From Cinnamomum chago (Eukaryota; Streptophyta; Magnoliopsida; Laurales; Lauraceae), in assembly GCA_038049695.1 (NCBI GenBank), contig CP142458.1, forward strand, positions 42,377,501 to 42,441,500: DNA of 64,000 bases, written 5' to 3'. The notes below the pieces were generated by a model, which did no database searches, was not told the DNA's origin, and saw nothing but the letters and a program-made list of their open reading frames with translations. A program made the translations under genes and the position numbers. Positions 23,107-33,566 of the stretch are shown one piece after another; position 1 is the first letter of the stretch, and each line of letters begins with the position of its first letter.

Positions 23107-23294
23107 ATGCATGAGAAATAAGAACCCGAAACCATCTCATCCAGTCCAACCTGCTCATCAGGCATTACTGAGCCTCTCGATCCATAACTGAATCCACTCC
23201 ACTGACCCATTCAACCCAACTTACAGCCCATCACAGCCCATCTGACTATACAACTCACAACCCATCTTTGGGACTTACTGCAAAAGGCAATCCA
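23107..23294. other. Unassigned sequence between X2 and LTR C
   Basis: Short C/A-rich stretch with repeated CAGCCCATC-like words (23225-23270). No gene recognised. It is probably the oldest host or TE sequence exposed in the window. Confidence 0.4.
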
Positions 23295-25193
23295 TGTAAG
23301 ACCCCGACCCGAGTGATTCCGATTAGCGTTAATTAAGTCGCGTGTTAACTCTAAGCGAGATCAGTAGATTTTGGTTAAGTTGGGAATAAAATAGTTTAAG
23401 TTATAGCTTTGAGAATTTTGAGTGCCTTTATGATTAGTGGGACCCTTTAGGGGTTCCTTTTTGTGATTTTATGTGTACTTGAGGGTTTACTCGAAGTTCC
23501 AATAATTCATATTTCAATCCCATTAGACTCATATCGTTAATCTCTTCAATTTTTGTGTTGACTTCATCCCCGTTCGAGACCCCGAAACCTGACTTTCCCA
23601 ATGTTGAGGGCAAAATAGTCATTTTACACCAAATCTGGACACGAAATTTGATGTTCTCGAAACCCTTGAAATATATATGTTATAGAAACTAGATATTTCG
23701 ACAATCGTTTTTCCCTTCTTTGTCGAACTCATCCGAGGTACCGAAAGCCATGATTTCAACCCGATAAGATTTGCTAATGGTGGAGCCCATCTCCACTTGT
23801 ATAAAAGGAGAACCCTCTTTCTCTTTTCCCTTTTTCCAGCTCAAACCCATCCAAGCTAGGGTTTTTCTTCTTCATCTTCTCCTTCTTGCTCTTCCATCTC
23901 TAAATCCCTATCAAACTTGCACCAATAGCAAAATGGAAGTTATCTTCTCCTTCCTTACTACTAGAACTCTCTTTGGATGCCATTAATGGTGTAAGCCCAA
24001 CCACATTGGAGTTTCCTTGTAGCTAATCTTTCCTATTTGGGAACCTTACAAGTAAGCTTCTCCTCTAATCTCTTAGATTTGGTTTCTTCTCACCCTTGAG
24101 AGTCTCCATCTCCATTATTTCAAGCTTCTTCTTCCCCGTTCTTGGTTCTGACACTTAGGGTTTGTATTTGGGGATTTTTGAATGTGTTGTAGGTCATCCT
24201 TGAGAAGAGTGTGATTGGAGCTTGTTTTGCTAAGCTTGGGCCTAAGGTAAGTGGATGATTAGATATTATGAGCATTGAATGGCTTTTAAGAGAAATATGG
24301 TTGACTTGTCATTTTTCTTCATGTTATTCTTGACTTGCATTGATTTTGAAATAAATGCATATGAAAGAGTTTTATTAACTCATTTAATGTTTTGGAAATG
24401 TTGATACATAATCTCTTAGCTAGCATTTGTTTATTATACTAATGAATCTTGGTGAATGATGGATTTCCTTTCTCTTTCTTGTGGTTGAATGTGAATGGAA
24501 AGAAGGAGATTCAGTGATTGTTTATAGAGGTTTTGAAGAAGCTTTGAATGGTGTTTGAAGGAAGTTTTGAGCCACCCAATTTGGGGTGGAAATGAAGCTC
24601 AAAGGGTTTTGTAAGAAGAGAAAAATGAAGGAACAGAACTGTTCACGGAATCATTTTCTGGACAGTTTGCTCAAGCGAACTTGACAGTCCGCTCGAGCGA
24701 ACCCAAGTCCGCTCGAGCGAAGGTTAATGTTCATTTGGGGCTAGGTTGGGAGCAGAAATGTGACGTTTAAATGATTGGAAAATGTTTGTCGGGAGCCCTA
24801 TTGGAATGAGGAAATTTATACGTAGTGTTTGAAGCCCGTTTGAGGAAGAAACTCCATCACGAAGATTCATTGAAGTTTTTGAAATTACTAAGGTGTATAA
24901 GGAGCCCGGAATGTTTCCAAAATTTAATGAGTACTAAGTCTATACTGAAATAGACATACGGGACCCCTATTCACCTTTAACTAATCTTGAATCCCGATAC
25001 TTGTCCCGGAATTTCGAAAGTTTAATTGTATTCCATTGTTCCCGAATTATGATTTATCATTCCCGAAAACACTGAATTTGTACTTGTAGCATTTTGCTAG
25101 CCCGATGTGCATTGCTCGAAATAAAGTGAAAATTGTGCCTTGAGCACTCCCGTCCCGCCCGTTTATACAATTGCATCATATGTATTTTATACA
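23295..25193 (+). repeat. LTR C (gypsy-type, + strand), 5' part, cut by element B
   Basis: Starts TGTAAGACCCCGACCCGAGTG, the same terminal pattern as LTRs A, B and D, and runs parallel to solo LTR D up to the point equivalent to about 6800 in D. It then stops abruptly at 25193, where the minus-strand LTR of B begins. Contains CGCTCGAGCG palindromes (24690-24699, 24710-24719). The missing remainder should lie to the right of the window, beyond the end of element B. Confidence 0.75.
24667..24722. repeat. CGCTCGAGCG palindrome cluster in LTR C
   Basis: Two exact CGCTCGAGCG copies and one GCTCAAGCG variant occur within 56 bases. They correspond in LTR position to the GATCGATC cluster of solo LTR D. 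Confidence 0.7.
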
Positions 25194-27182
25194 TGTCGCG
25201 ACCCTGGACTGGGTCAAGGAGGCCTAATCCAGGATCGCGACCTTAAAAATTAATTTAGAACCTCTGATGGATGTTGCCATGGGACATGTATATTTATTTT
25301 GGCCAATACATACACGAGCCAATAAAACGATACCACCCGTGTACGTGATTTCCCACAGGTGTCCGCGGTGATGATATCACATCAATATAACATTTATTTA
25401 AGTGCAGAAGCGTGTAGTAAATCAAACATTCAATTCAACTCTAGTCATAAGACGATAACACATTTATAACAAGTATCAGAATGAACAATGATCATAAGTG
25501 CTTTCCCCAAAAGAACGTTAAAGTTTATACAAAAGATCATTTAATTACATTCCCAAAAATAAAGACAAATAAAGGTCAGTAAATCTAAAAGTTCCCAAAA
25601 GAATGGTTAGTCATAACCCAAGGTATTACACATCTCGAGCATCCAAATGTCTAGACGACATCATTGGCATGCCACTCAACTAACTGCTGCAGTTCTCCGA
25701 CCGCCTCCTCGTGCTCCTCCTCGGGAAAACCAACAACGGGACCTGAGTACCAAAATAATAGGTCAAACGCAACGGCTTGGCAAGAGGGTGAAAAGATAGA
25801 ACAATACATATGATAAATGGATTTCCTTAGAAAACATTTAAACCTGTTTAAATAATAATTTTCATAAAGAAAGGAAACATTTAATGGAAAACATATATGC
25901 AATGTAAAACATGTTAGGTATCCAAAGAAAACGGGAAACAAACAAGATGGCAACCACACGAAGCTGAGTCCTCTATCACCGAAGTGACAAGAGCATATCG
26001 GGATGTTGACCTCAGTCACCGAAGTGAGGAGGTACAACAAAATTTACATATACATATATAATAATTCGGGACATGACCACAGAAGCGAACCGGGCATCGG
26101 GAACCACAGTAGCAATCTGCGGCATCGGGACAAGACCACGGTAATAATCGGGTAGCTGGATCCAAACTGCAGCTGGCGGGACGGGTGGGGGATCTCCAAG
26201 TTAGTCGATCAGACTGACAAGGTTATCCAAGCTTAGTGGTGCCGACTTATAGGTCAAGTAATAAAATCACTACATGTATAAAATCTATCAAGTGCAAGTA
26301 CATAAACGGGCGGGACATGGGTGCTTAGAAGCATGAATATCAATACCTTTCGAGAATGTACATTGGGCTAGCAAAATGCCAAAATACCATCTCAATGCTT
26401 TCAGGAATGATAAATCATAATTGATGAATTTCGAGAACAATGTAATATAATTGGACTTTCAAATCTCGGGATAAATATCGGGATTCAAGACTGGTTCAAG
26501 GTGAATAGGGATCCCGTATGTCAATATTAATATAGACTCGGTACTCCTTGAGTTTGGAGACATTCCGGGTTCCTTATATACTTTTGAAAAATCGAGACTT
26601 CAATAAATCTTTGTGACATGGTTTCTTTCTCAAAGGGGTTTCATACATCACTCCAGATAAACAGTCATCATCATTCTCTAAACGGGTCCACAAATGATTG
26701 GGATAGAAACCCCTTTTTTATTTCTCTTAAATTTGAAAATTCCTGGGAAAGTCGGTCACCTGGTGGTTAGCCGCTGGCTAACCGTAGGGCTGACCGTGGG
26801 TTTCCAGTCTGGATACGGAACACTGGAAATGTAACCGAAATGGTTACGGATAGCTGGCAGTTAGCCGCCGATAGGCTCGGTGGTTAGCCGCTGGCTGACC
26901 GCAAGGCTGACCGCATCTTCAGAAGGGAAAAGCAGCTCTCTGGAATTGTAACCGCAACGGGTCGGTTAGCTGGCGGTTAACCGACAGTCACCAGGCAGCT
27001 AGCCGACAGGCGACCGTCAGCTGACCGTCAGGTGCGGGAAAATCCCACCGTGTCCAGATTTGAGCCCTTTTCTTCCTCAAAACCAATCTCCTTACTTCTC
27101 ATTCATTTCCTGTAATAAAATGAGCTAAAAGCTCCTCCAATTCATCATTCAACACTTCTCCTATAAACATTCATCAAATCAC
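25194..27182 (-). repeat. 3' LTR of gypsy element B, distal part (minus strand)
   Basis: On the minus strand this is the end of an LTR finishing GGGTCGCGACA at 25194. It carries the motif field of GGTTAGCC/GGCTAACC words (26750-27040) seen in LTR A, and matches the D/A LTR type (for example the GCAGCTTGGATC region near 26155-26175). It is interrupted at ATCAC (27178-27182) by copia element S and resumes at 59313. Confidence 0.85.
27178..27182. repeat. TSD of copia element S (left)
   Basis: ATCAC, repeated at 59308-59312. Confidence 0.92.
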
Positions 27183-28267
27183 TGAAAAGACCAAGACCGA
27201 ATCCTAGAGGGGGGGGGGGGTGAATAGGATGAGCTCTAAAAACCTAGACCAATTTGAATTCTTTAAACTTTTAAGTCAATTAAGATTTGATGAAGATTAA
27301 TTATCTTGTGATAGATAGGAATCTCTAAGATAAGTATACACAAGGAATCACCAACTACAATCTTCATTCAACCAAAAGTAAATCATTCATGTAAAGAGAG
27401 CAAAAGATCAATCACCATGACAAGCACATTTATAGTGGTTCGGCCAAATTGCCTACATCCACTCCCGGTACACCTATCGGATTTCACTAAGTCACTTAAG
27501 GTTTAGGATCACCTCAAACCTTACAATGCATCACTATGTTTTTCAAGGCTAAACATAAATCTTTACAACATATGCTTTTCAAGGCTAAGCATAAACCTTA
27601 ACAACTAGAACTTTTCTCTTAGGAAATATGCCTATGAATGCATGGATTAAGAGAACTATATAAGTGCAAAAGAGTGCCTCTAAATAGGCTAAATAGAAAG
27701 TGAAAACCTCAACTTCTAGAAGCATGCATATGAATGACAAAGTTTATGAAAAATGCATTTACTAGAAATTACTCTTTCTCTTTTTGAAAAGATACAATCT
27801 GGAATGATGCAAAGATGATAATCATATGTTTGAGAAAGAGTGGATTGTCTAACACATGAGTTTAACAATGTGAACTAACTTGTTTTCAAAGAAGATATAC
27901 TAAAGTCTAGCAAGTTAACTTTGAAACAAGAAAACTATATCATGTGTAACAAAGACAATATGTTGCATTCATAAAACTCATGAGATTTCTAAAGTACTAA
28001 GCATGTTATGAAGGACAACATTTTAATTAGAAAAGCATCGTGTTAATCATGCATTGAAGGAAATCAAAGATAGTGAAACAAAACATGATTTTGAAATACT
28101 TAGGATTAGAGAAAGCACACCCATTAGAAGATCAAAGGTTGAATCATTGGAATGGCTTCATAATCCCTTCAAAGATGCTCTTAAAAAGTTGCAAGTCCTT
28201 GGCCTCAAAAGTCTCTTGAGTTTCAGCAACTTTTTCCAAACAAAAAGCCACTTTTTATAAAGAAAAA

Positions 28268-28377
28268 GTTCCCAACGGCTAGTCCCCGGTCGACCTGGTA
28301 CAGGGCCGGGTCGACCGGGTACTCCCAACGGCTAGTCCCCGGTCGACCTGGTACAGGGCCGGGTCGACCGGGTACTC
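28268..28377. repeat. 54-bp tandem duplication of the palindrome unit in the 3' LTR of S
   Basis: Two consecutive copies of a unit beginning CCCAACGGCTAGTCCCCGG and ending GGTCGACCGGGTACTC. The 5' LTR of S has one copy (58779-58832), so the duplication arose after insertion or during the last reverse transcription. Confidence 0.88.
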
Positions 28378-28819
28378 ACAACGGCTAGAAATCAGACCGT
28401 TGAAGCTACAGAACCCTGTCGACCTGCAGTGTGCCCGGTCGACCGGCCACACAGGCAGGTCGACCTGATGATGCCCAGAAATTTGAATTTTTGGAGAAAC
28501 TTGCAATATATAGGGCAACATTCCAGGGGACTTTGAGGCACAAATCCAAGCATGAATTCATCACTGAAAGAAGATGAAAAACTGAATTTCTAAAGTCATG
28601 AAAACTCCAAATCAAAATAATGATTTTAAAGATAAAAACTTTGGAAAGCTTGAATGATTTTTGAAATAAAAAACTCCATGATCTTAAGAGATAAACCTGA
28701 ATTGAAAATCATGCATATCATGAGATAAAAACAAAGATTAAGAAAGAGAAATATGTGTGAAGATCCTAAGACAAAGACCATGAATGAATGAGAGGACAAG
28801 CTTATGAAAGTGAATGCAT

Positions 28820-28824
28820 CCTAT
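28820..28824. repeat. TSD of the LARD array (left)
   Basis: CCTAT precedes LTR1 and is repeated at 52324-52328 after LTR5. The undisturbed site CCTATCAAATTGC is present in the other LTR of S at about 59274-59286. Confidence 0.95.
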
Positions 28825-29219
28825 TGTTAGGAATTTTGTAGATTGCAATTTGATGGATGCATTTTCATTCTAGCATCATTTGATTTACACACTTGCATTG
28901 GTTTTAAATAAACTTGAAATCTTGTTTTATTCATGCATTGCTTTTAAGATTTGTAAAAGTATTGATTTATGCATGAATTGTTTTTTAATCTTGGATGCAT
29001 TTGATTTAGAAAAGAGTTTTCAAGAAATCAAGCAAGCCTTTGTTTTAAAAGTTTTGAATCTTTTTAGGCTTTTTATGTCATGTTTTAAAAACCATTAAAA
29101 TCTTTAAAACATGTTTTCCAAGCTTGATTTAGTGGCCAAAAGGTCCCCCAAAGAAATAACTTTGAAATGTGCAAAAGTTGGAAATTTTGCAAAAAGGGGG
29201 CTGTCCCGGCAGTGTCGCC

Positions 29220-29380
29220 GGTCGACCGAGAGGCAGGTCTCGGTCGACCGAGACAACTGCAGGCAAAAATTGCCTGGGAGCACCAACGGTCAGAAATATG
29301 ACCGTTGTGTGTTCTCGGTCGACCGAGGCCTGTTTGCCGGTCGACCGAGAACTAGCCGTTGGCCACTTTTCCCTATAAAT
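29220..29380 (+). promoter_or_regulatory. LARD LTR promoter region: GGTCGACC palindromes and TATA box
   Basis: Four GGTCGACC sites occur; one extends to an 18-bp perfect palindrome (29237-29254). A separate 9-bp-stem hairpin is at 29286-29308. TATAAAT at 29374-29380 follows about 28 bases after the last palindrome. Copies lie at +5322, +10644, +15966 and +21288. Palindrome-rich cis regions are known from maize Sirevirus LTRs; promoter activity here is inferred. Confidence 0.6.
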
Positions 29381-29541
29381 ATGAGTTCTTTCCCTTGCCA
29401 AAAGTTGGGAATTTTTAACCCCTCCTTGAGAGGATTTGAGGCATATCAAAAGGGAAAAGAACCAAGGGATGAAGGGGAAGATTAGGAAAGCTAAAGCTTG
29501 GATTAATGAAGTTAAACCACCAAGTAGGCTCTTCCTTTCTT

Positions 29542-30137
29542 AATCATATGTTTGCATGCTCTTGTTTTATTTTTGGTAAATCATTTCTAGCATGTTAAAC
29601 TATGTTTGTGTTGTGTCCTTAACATATTTTATGTTTTGAGTTGATTTATTGTTTTGGATACAACATCACATGATTCAATCCAAGTAGTACTTGAATTGGT
29701 AAATCAAAGTAGATCATGTTAATGAAAGAACTTTGGTAAATCATATGTAACATGATCCATATACTTGGTTGAATCTTTGATTGTTGTTTTCCATCATAAG
29801 AACATCTCTCTCAAAACTAACTTATGTTTTGGATTCAACTTCTTTACAAATCATATGTTTTCATGTTTTGTTTTATCATTGGTAAATCTTTGTAACATGT
29901 TAATCTATGATGTGTTGTATCCTTAGCATGTGTTATATTTTGAATAGATCTATTGTTTTGGATACATCACCATTGATTCATCAAAGTAGTACTTTATCTT
30001 TGGTAAATCTAAGTAGATCATGTTAATGAAATATGTAACATGATTCATATACTTTGTTGAATCATTGGTTGTTGTTTTTCCATCATAAGAAAATCTCTTT
30101 CAAATGTATCTTATGTTTTGGATTCAACATCATTACA
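29542..30137 (+). repeat. Diverged ~300-bp tandem duplication inside the LARD LTR
   Basis: Units 29542-29848 and 29849-30137 both open AATCATATGTTT and share the order GGTAAATC, ATGTTAA, GGATACA, AAGTAGTACTT, AGATCATGTTAATGAAA, TTGTTGAATC-like and CCATCATAAGAA. A third start at 30138 then diverges. They are also hairpin-rich, for example ATGTTAA/TTAACAT and ACATGAT/ATCATGT. Confidence 0.75.
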
Positions 30138-30658
30138 AATCATATGTGTATTATTGTTTTTAAAGTATCAACTTGCTTTACTTTGATAGGTATATCATTT
30201 TCAAGTTGTCTTTATAATTACATATGATTTGTCCCCTTACTTCAATCAAATCTAATTTTATGTATTGAGCTTCATTGATGATTTGATTGACATCCCTATG
30301 CATCACATGTTTAGAGCTAATCCATTTTATACAACTTGTGTAACTTTGATATCATTAACAAGTTGTTACTTTTAACATGTGATTGCATTATATCCTCAAT
30401 CATAAATGTTTTTGAGCTAAAACTTTCAAAAGCCTTAGGCATACATTTATGAGCTTTCATTTTAAAAATGATTGAGGACATCACACACACACACTTCATT
30501 TGTTTTCATCTTTGCATTCATAGTGTGAGTGTGTATTTGTATTTCACTTCCATATCCGCCTATTTTAGAGGCAAATGTAATGAGCTAAAATGAATCTCCA
30601 TCTAGTGTATTAAAGACACAACTTAGTGAGATAACCAACCTATGGTTGAAGAGGTTAT

Positions 30659-30782
30659 TGCTTAGCCTATAAAAGCATATTGTATAGGTTGATGTTAAGC
30701 CTTGAAAAACATCAATGTAAAGGTTATTGCTTAGCCTTGGAAAGCATATTGTAAAGGTTATTGCTTAGCCTATTGAAAAGCA
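30659..30782 (+). repeat. AGCCT-loop hairpin minirepeats in LARD LTR1
   Basis: Stem-loops around a constant AGCCT or AAGCCT: TGCTT 30659-30663 with AAGCA 30673-30677; GATGTT 30691-30696 with AACATC 30708-30713; TGCTT 30728-30732 with AAGCA 30742-30746; TGCTT 30762-30766 with AAGCA 30778-30782. The second unit has different but paired arms. In LTR2 (35982) and LTR5 (51998) single substitutions break one pair each. This lies in the predicted 5' leader, about 260 bases before the PBS. Confidence 0.75.
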
Positions 30783-31039
30783 TAAATAGTGGAAATCCGG
30801 TGGGGTGTTGGTTCACAAGCCGGTAGTGGATGTAGGCATTGAGGCCGAACCACTATAAATACTTGTGTGATGGTGCTTGCTTTGTGGTGATTGTTTTCTT
30901 TAAGCTTCCGCATTTTGTTTGATAATCATCACTTATGACTAGTTTGTTTTAAAGAAGTTAAAATTGTTAAAATTGGTCATAAAAGAAGCTCACCCTATTC
31001 ACCCCCCCTCTAGGGTTCGGATCCCCATGGACTTACAAG

Positions 31040-31051
31040 TGGTATCAGAGC
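31040..31051 (+). other. Primer-binding site of LARD internal 1
   Basis: TGGTATCAGAGC, two bases after LTR1. Copies at 36362, 41684 and 47006. Confidence 0.92.
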
Positions 31052-31184
31052 GGGTTACTCCATTTTAGGGCTTAACAACCCGGAGTTGATCCTTGCTAGA
31101 TTTGAACCCTAGTGTTGTGATTTAATTGCATATCTTTTTAAAGATTTCCACTATGTTTGAAAATGAATTTCCCTAGCCTCATTG

Positions 31185-33551
31185 CACCACTCTAAGACTT
31201 TTACAAGTTATATCTTCTAGAGTTGGTGAGTCCTCAAAGTGATCTCTCAAGGACACATTTTCAAGACCTTAGGTGTATTTTCAAAGGTAGACTATTTGAG
31301 TAACCTTAAGGCCTTGATACCCCTAGACCAACCTATGCTTTTTAGTTATATCTTTTTGTTGGTCTTGTCACATTTGCATTTTGTTTCTTTAAAGTCACAT
31401 CTTTTAAAATGCAATATTTCTTTGTGATCATTTGATTTTGACTTCATGAACTTTTTTAGTTATATCTCATGGTTTTCAAAATCCCTTGATTGCAATACTT
31501 TCATGATGGATTTGCATGTTGTTCATTTAGTAATATCTCTTGTTGTGCATATCTAGTCATGATCAATTGATTGTGATTACAAATGCTTTCATAGCTAGTT
31601 TTTCATGATCAATTGATGTTGGAAAATCATTTGATGTTTGTCATAGTTAGATCCTTTTTGGAAATCAAATGATTTGAAGCAACCTAAGTTTTCCATTGAT
31701 TTACAAGTTATATCTCTTGATATGGAAAATTTGTAAGTGTCTATTGTTTTTACAAATTGAAAAACTTTACAATAGTACACTTCTTGTTTTTCAAAATCAC
31801 TTGCTCTTAATTCTATAAATGATTCTTTGTTGGAATTTCATACATTGAAGTGATTTGAAAAACTTTGGAAAATGTTCTAAGCTCTATTAGTTATATTTAT
31901 AGAAGCATTTTCCTTGAATTTATTTCCTTGTGCCTAATTATGATTGTATCTTTTGAAAGGAAATAATTTTTACAAACAATTTGCATCTTTACTCATTGAG
32001 TTACATTCTTTATGCAAATTGATTTTGTTGTCTTACATTGCATGGTTGGATATGATTTCATTGATTTGCATGTTTGTGCCTAACTTGGTATATTCTCATT
32101 AATGCATGTTGATGAGTGTTTATGTGCTTTATAGTAAAATCTTGTATTTTAGCTTTTTAAGTACATATGTGATTTTATGTGCTAAGTTCATTTGGTATAA
32201 ACCTCATATCTTTTTCCATTGCATTGTAAGCTTAGTGCATTTGCTAAGAGTGGAGATGTTACATGATAGCTTAATGAATCATTTTAGATGAATTGGAATT
32301 AAACCATTGTTCTTAATAGGTATATCCATTTATGTGGTCCATCTTCATCTTTATGTGATCCATGATGTCTCTCTAACTTCATACCTTCTTGTGCTTACAT
32401 AGTTATATTCTTTATTGATGTTTGGTATGAGTTAGATCTTGAATGTTGATTGATCCTCTCTATGCAAATGTCAAATCGTTCTATGTATGGTTGTGGTATT
32501 GATTATATTTGTTGAAACCATACTAGAACTCTAATCCATCCTCTATGCCTTATAGTCATTTCTATTTGGATGGTTATGATGTTGATTCATGTACTTTCTC
32601 TAAATGATGTTATTCATATACATGTTTCAACTTCATAGTAGTGTTCTTAATCATATGAAACTCTTTGAAACCCATGTCTCATATTTCTATATGTTTGATG
32701 GATATCCTAGATGTTGAATTCATATGATTTTGACACTTTGAAAATTGCATGCATTACCAAGTAATATCTTTTTGCATTGCAATTTATCTTGTTCATCACT
32801 ATGCTCAATAGTCATATCCTTAAAAGTGATGAATATGCATTTATGATGATTGATGGAATTTTTGTCACATTCTTGCTCTTTATCATGTTATCAAATTCAA
32901 TTGGATTCAATTGGTATAATGTTTGATTGATTTGATTTCTTGTGAATGTGATAAAACTTGTGTACATTGGATTGAACTTGATAAGTAATATGGTTGTTCC
33001 ATGTCACACACCATTAGCATCATTATGCTCATGTTGCCACCTCTCTTTGCTCATATAGGTATATCTCATGACCACCATGTTTATGTGTTCATAATATTGG
33101 TTGGTTATTAGTTGAGGTTGGCTTCATGTTTGAATTTCATTTCACTCTTTCATGCACCTTAATAAGTCATATTTATTGATTGAATGAAATGATTTTCAAA
33201 ATCTTACATAGCATATGATTTTCATAAGTAATATTGATTGATGCTATGTTTGAGTAAACCCCATATCATGGATAGCTCTAATTTGGATTTTTCCTAATAG
33301 GTATATTTTTAAATCCATTTTAGAGTGATTGATTTAAATAGTCATATCCTAAATCTCAATTGGTATTCTTTGTCTTTCCAATTGATATCCATGATGGCTT
33401 TTCCCATTAGACCTTGCTTTCTTTTGGCAATTTGATCATATGAGCTTGATAGTTAAATGAATCTAATCCTTTCTTTGAAGTTGACCCTCACTTGGTTAAA
33501 CCATCTTCTTCTTGTACCTAATAGTTAAATCTTTGTCAAAAGTTTGACAAA
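31185..33551 (+). repeat. Stem-loop array: at least 28 consecutive inverted repeats, loops with an ATATCT-type motif
   Basis: Paired arms seen (left/right): 31185-31194/31218-31228, 31262-31274/31303-31316, 31325-31332/31358-31365, 31374-31382/31406-31414, 31434-31441/31476-31483, 31509-31516/31546-31553, 31624-31635/31664-31675, 31689-31696/31722-31729, 31735-31747/31769-31782, 31794-31802/31848-31856, 31867-31878/31901-31913, 31920-31928/31958-31966, 31977-31986/32012-32021, 32373-32385/32424-32435, 32479-32492/32516-32528, 32533-32541/32568-32575, 32581-32593/32619-32631, 32624-32630/32665-32671, 32742-32752/32774-32785, 32792-32800/32825-32833, 32890-32901/32926-32936, 32964-32970/32999-33004, 33134-33144/33181-33190, 33206-33214/33241-33249, 33284-33290/33311-33317, 33331-33336/33350-33355, 33356-33363/33378-33385, 33532-33540/33543-33551. 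Stems are unrelated to each other. Many loops carry AGTTATATCT or close variants (31206, 31344, 31458, 31529, 31706, 32401, 32760, 32810, 33340). Repeated in internals 2-4. Confidence 0.8.
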
Positions 33552-33566
33552 AGAAGAGAATGGATT

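Larger units (their letters stand above)
27183..28824 (-). repeat. 3' LTR of S, main part
   Basis: Near-identical to 57693-59270 of the 5' LTR. It differs by single-base indels, a few substitutions and a private ~54-bp tandem duplication at 28268-28377 carrying GGTCGACC palindromes. It is cut at CCTAT (28820-28824) by the array. The remaining 29 bases are at 52329-52357. Confidence 0.92.
28825..31037 (+). repeat. LARD LTR1 (2213 bp)
   Basis: Order of blocks: AT-rich U3; four GGTCGACC palindromes (29220, 29242, 29317, 29339) and the hairpin CAACGGTCA/TGACCGTTG (29286-29308); TATAAAT at 29374; a diverged tandem duplication (29542-30137); the AGCCT-loop hairpins (30659-30782); the ATAGTGG...CCACTAT block (30787-30857); and C-rich CACCCCCCCTCTAGGG before the end. 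No coding; frames such as 29111-29485 are LTR text that recurs unchanged in each unit. Confidence 0.93.

Noticed and set aside
29111-29485. 124-codon reading frame recurring at +5322 intervals (29111, 34433, 39755, 45077, 50399) as a possible conserved gene
   Set aside because: It lies wholly in the LTR across the palindrome cluster and TATA box. Its Arg/Ser/Asp-rich text comes from GGTCGACC repeats. Overlapping frames on the other strand are equally long, and it repeats only because the LTR repeats.
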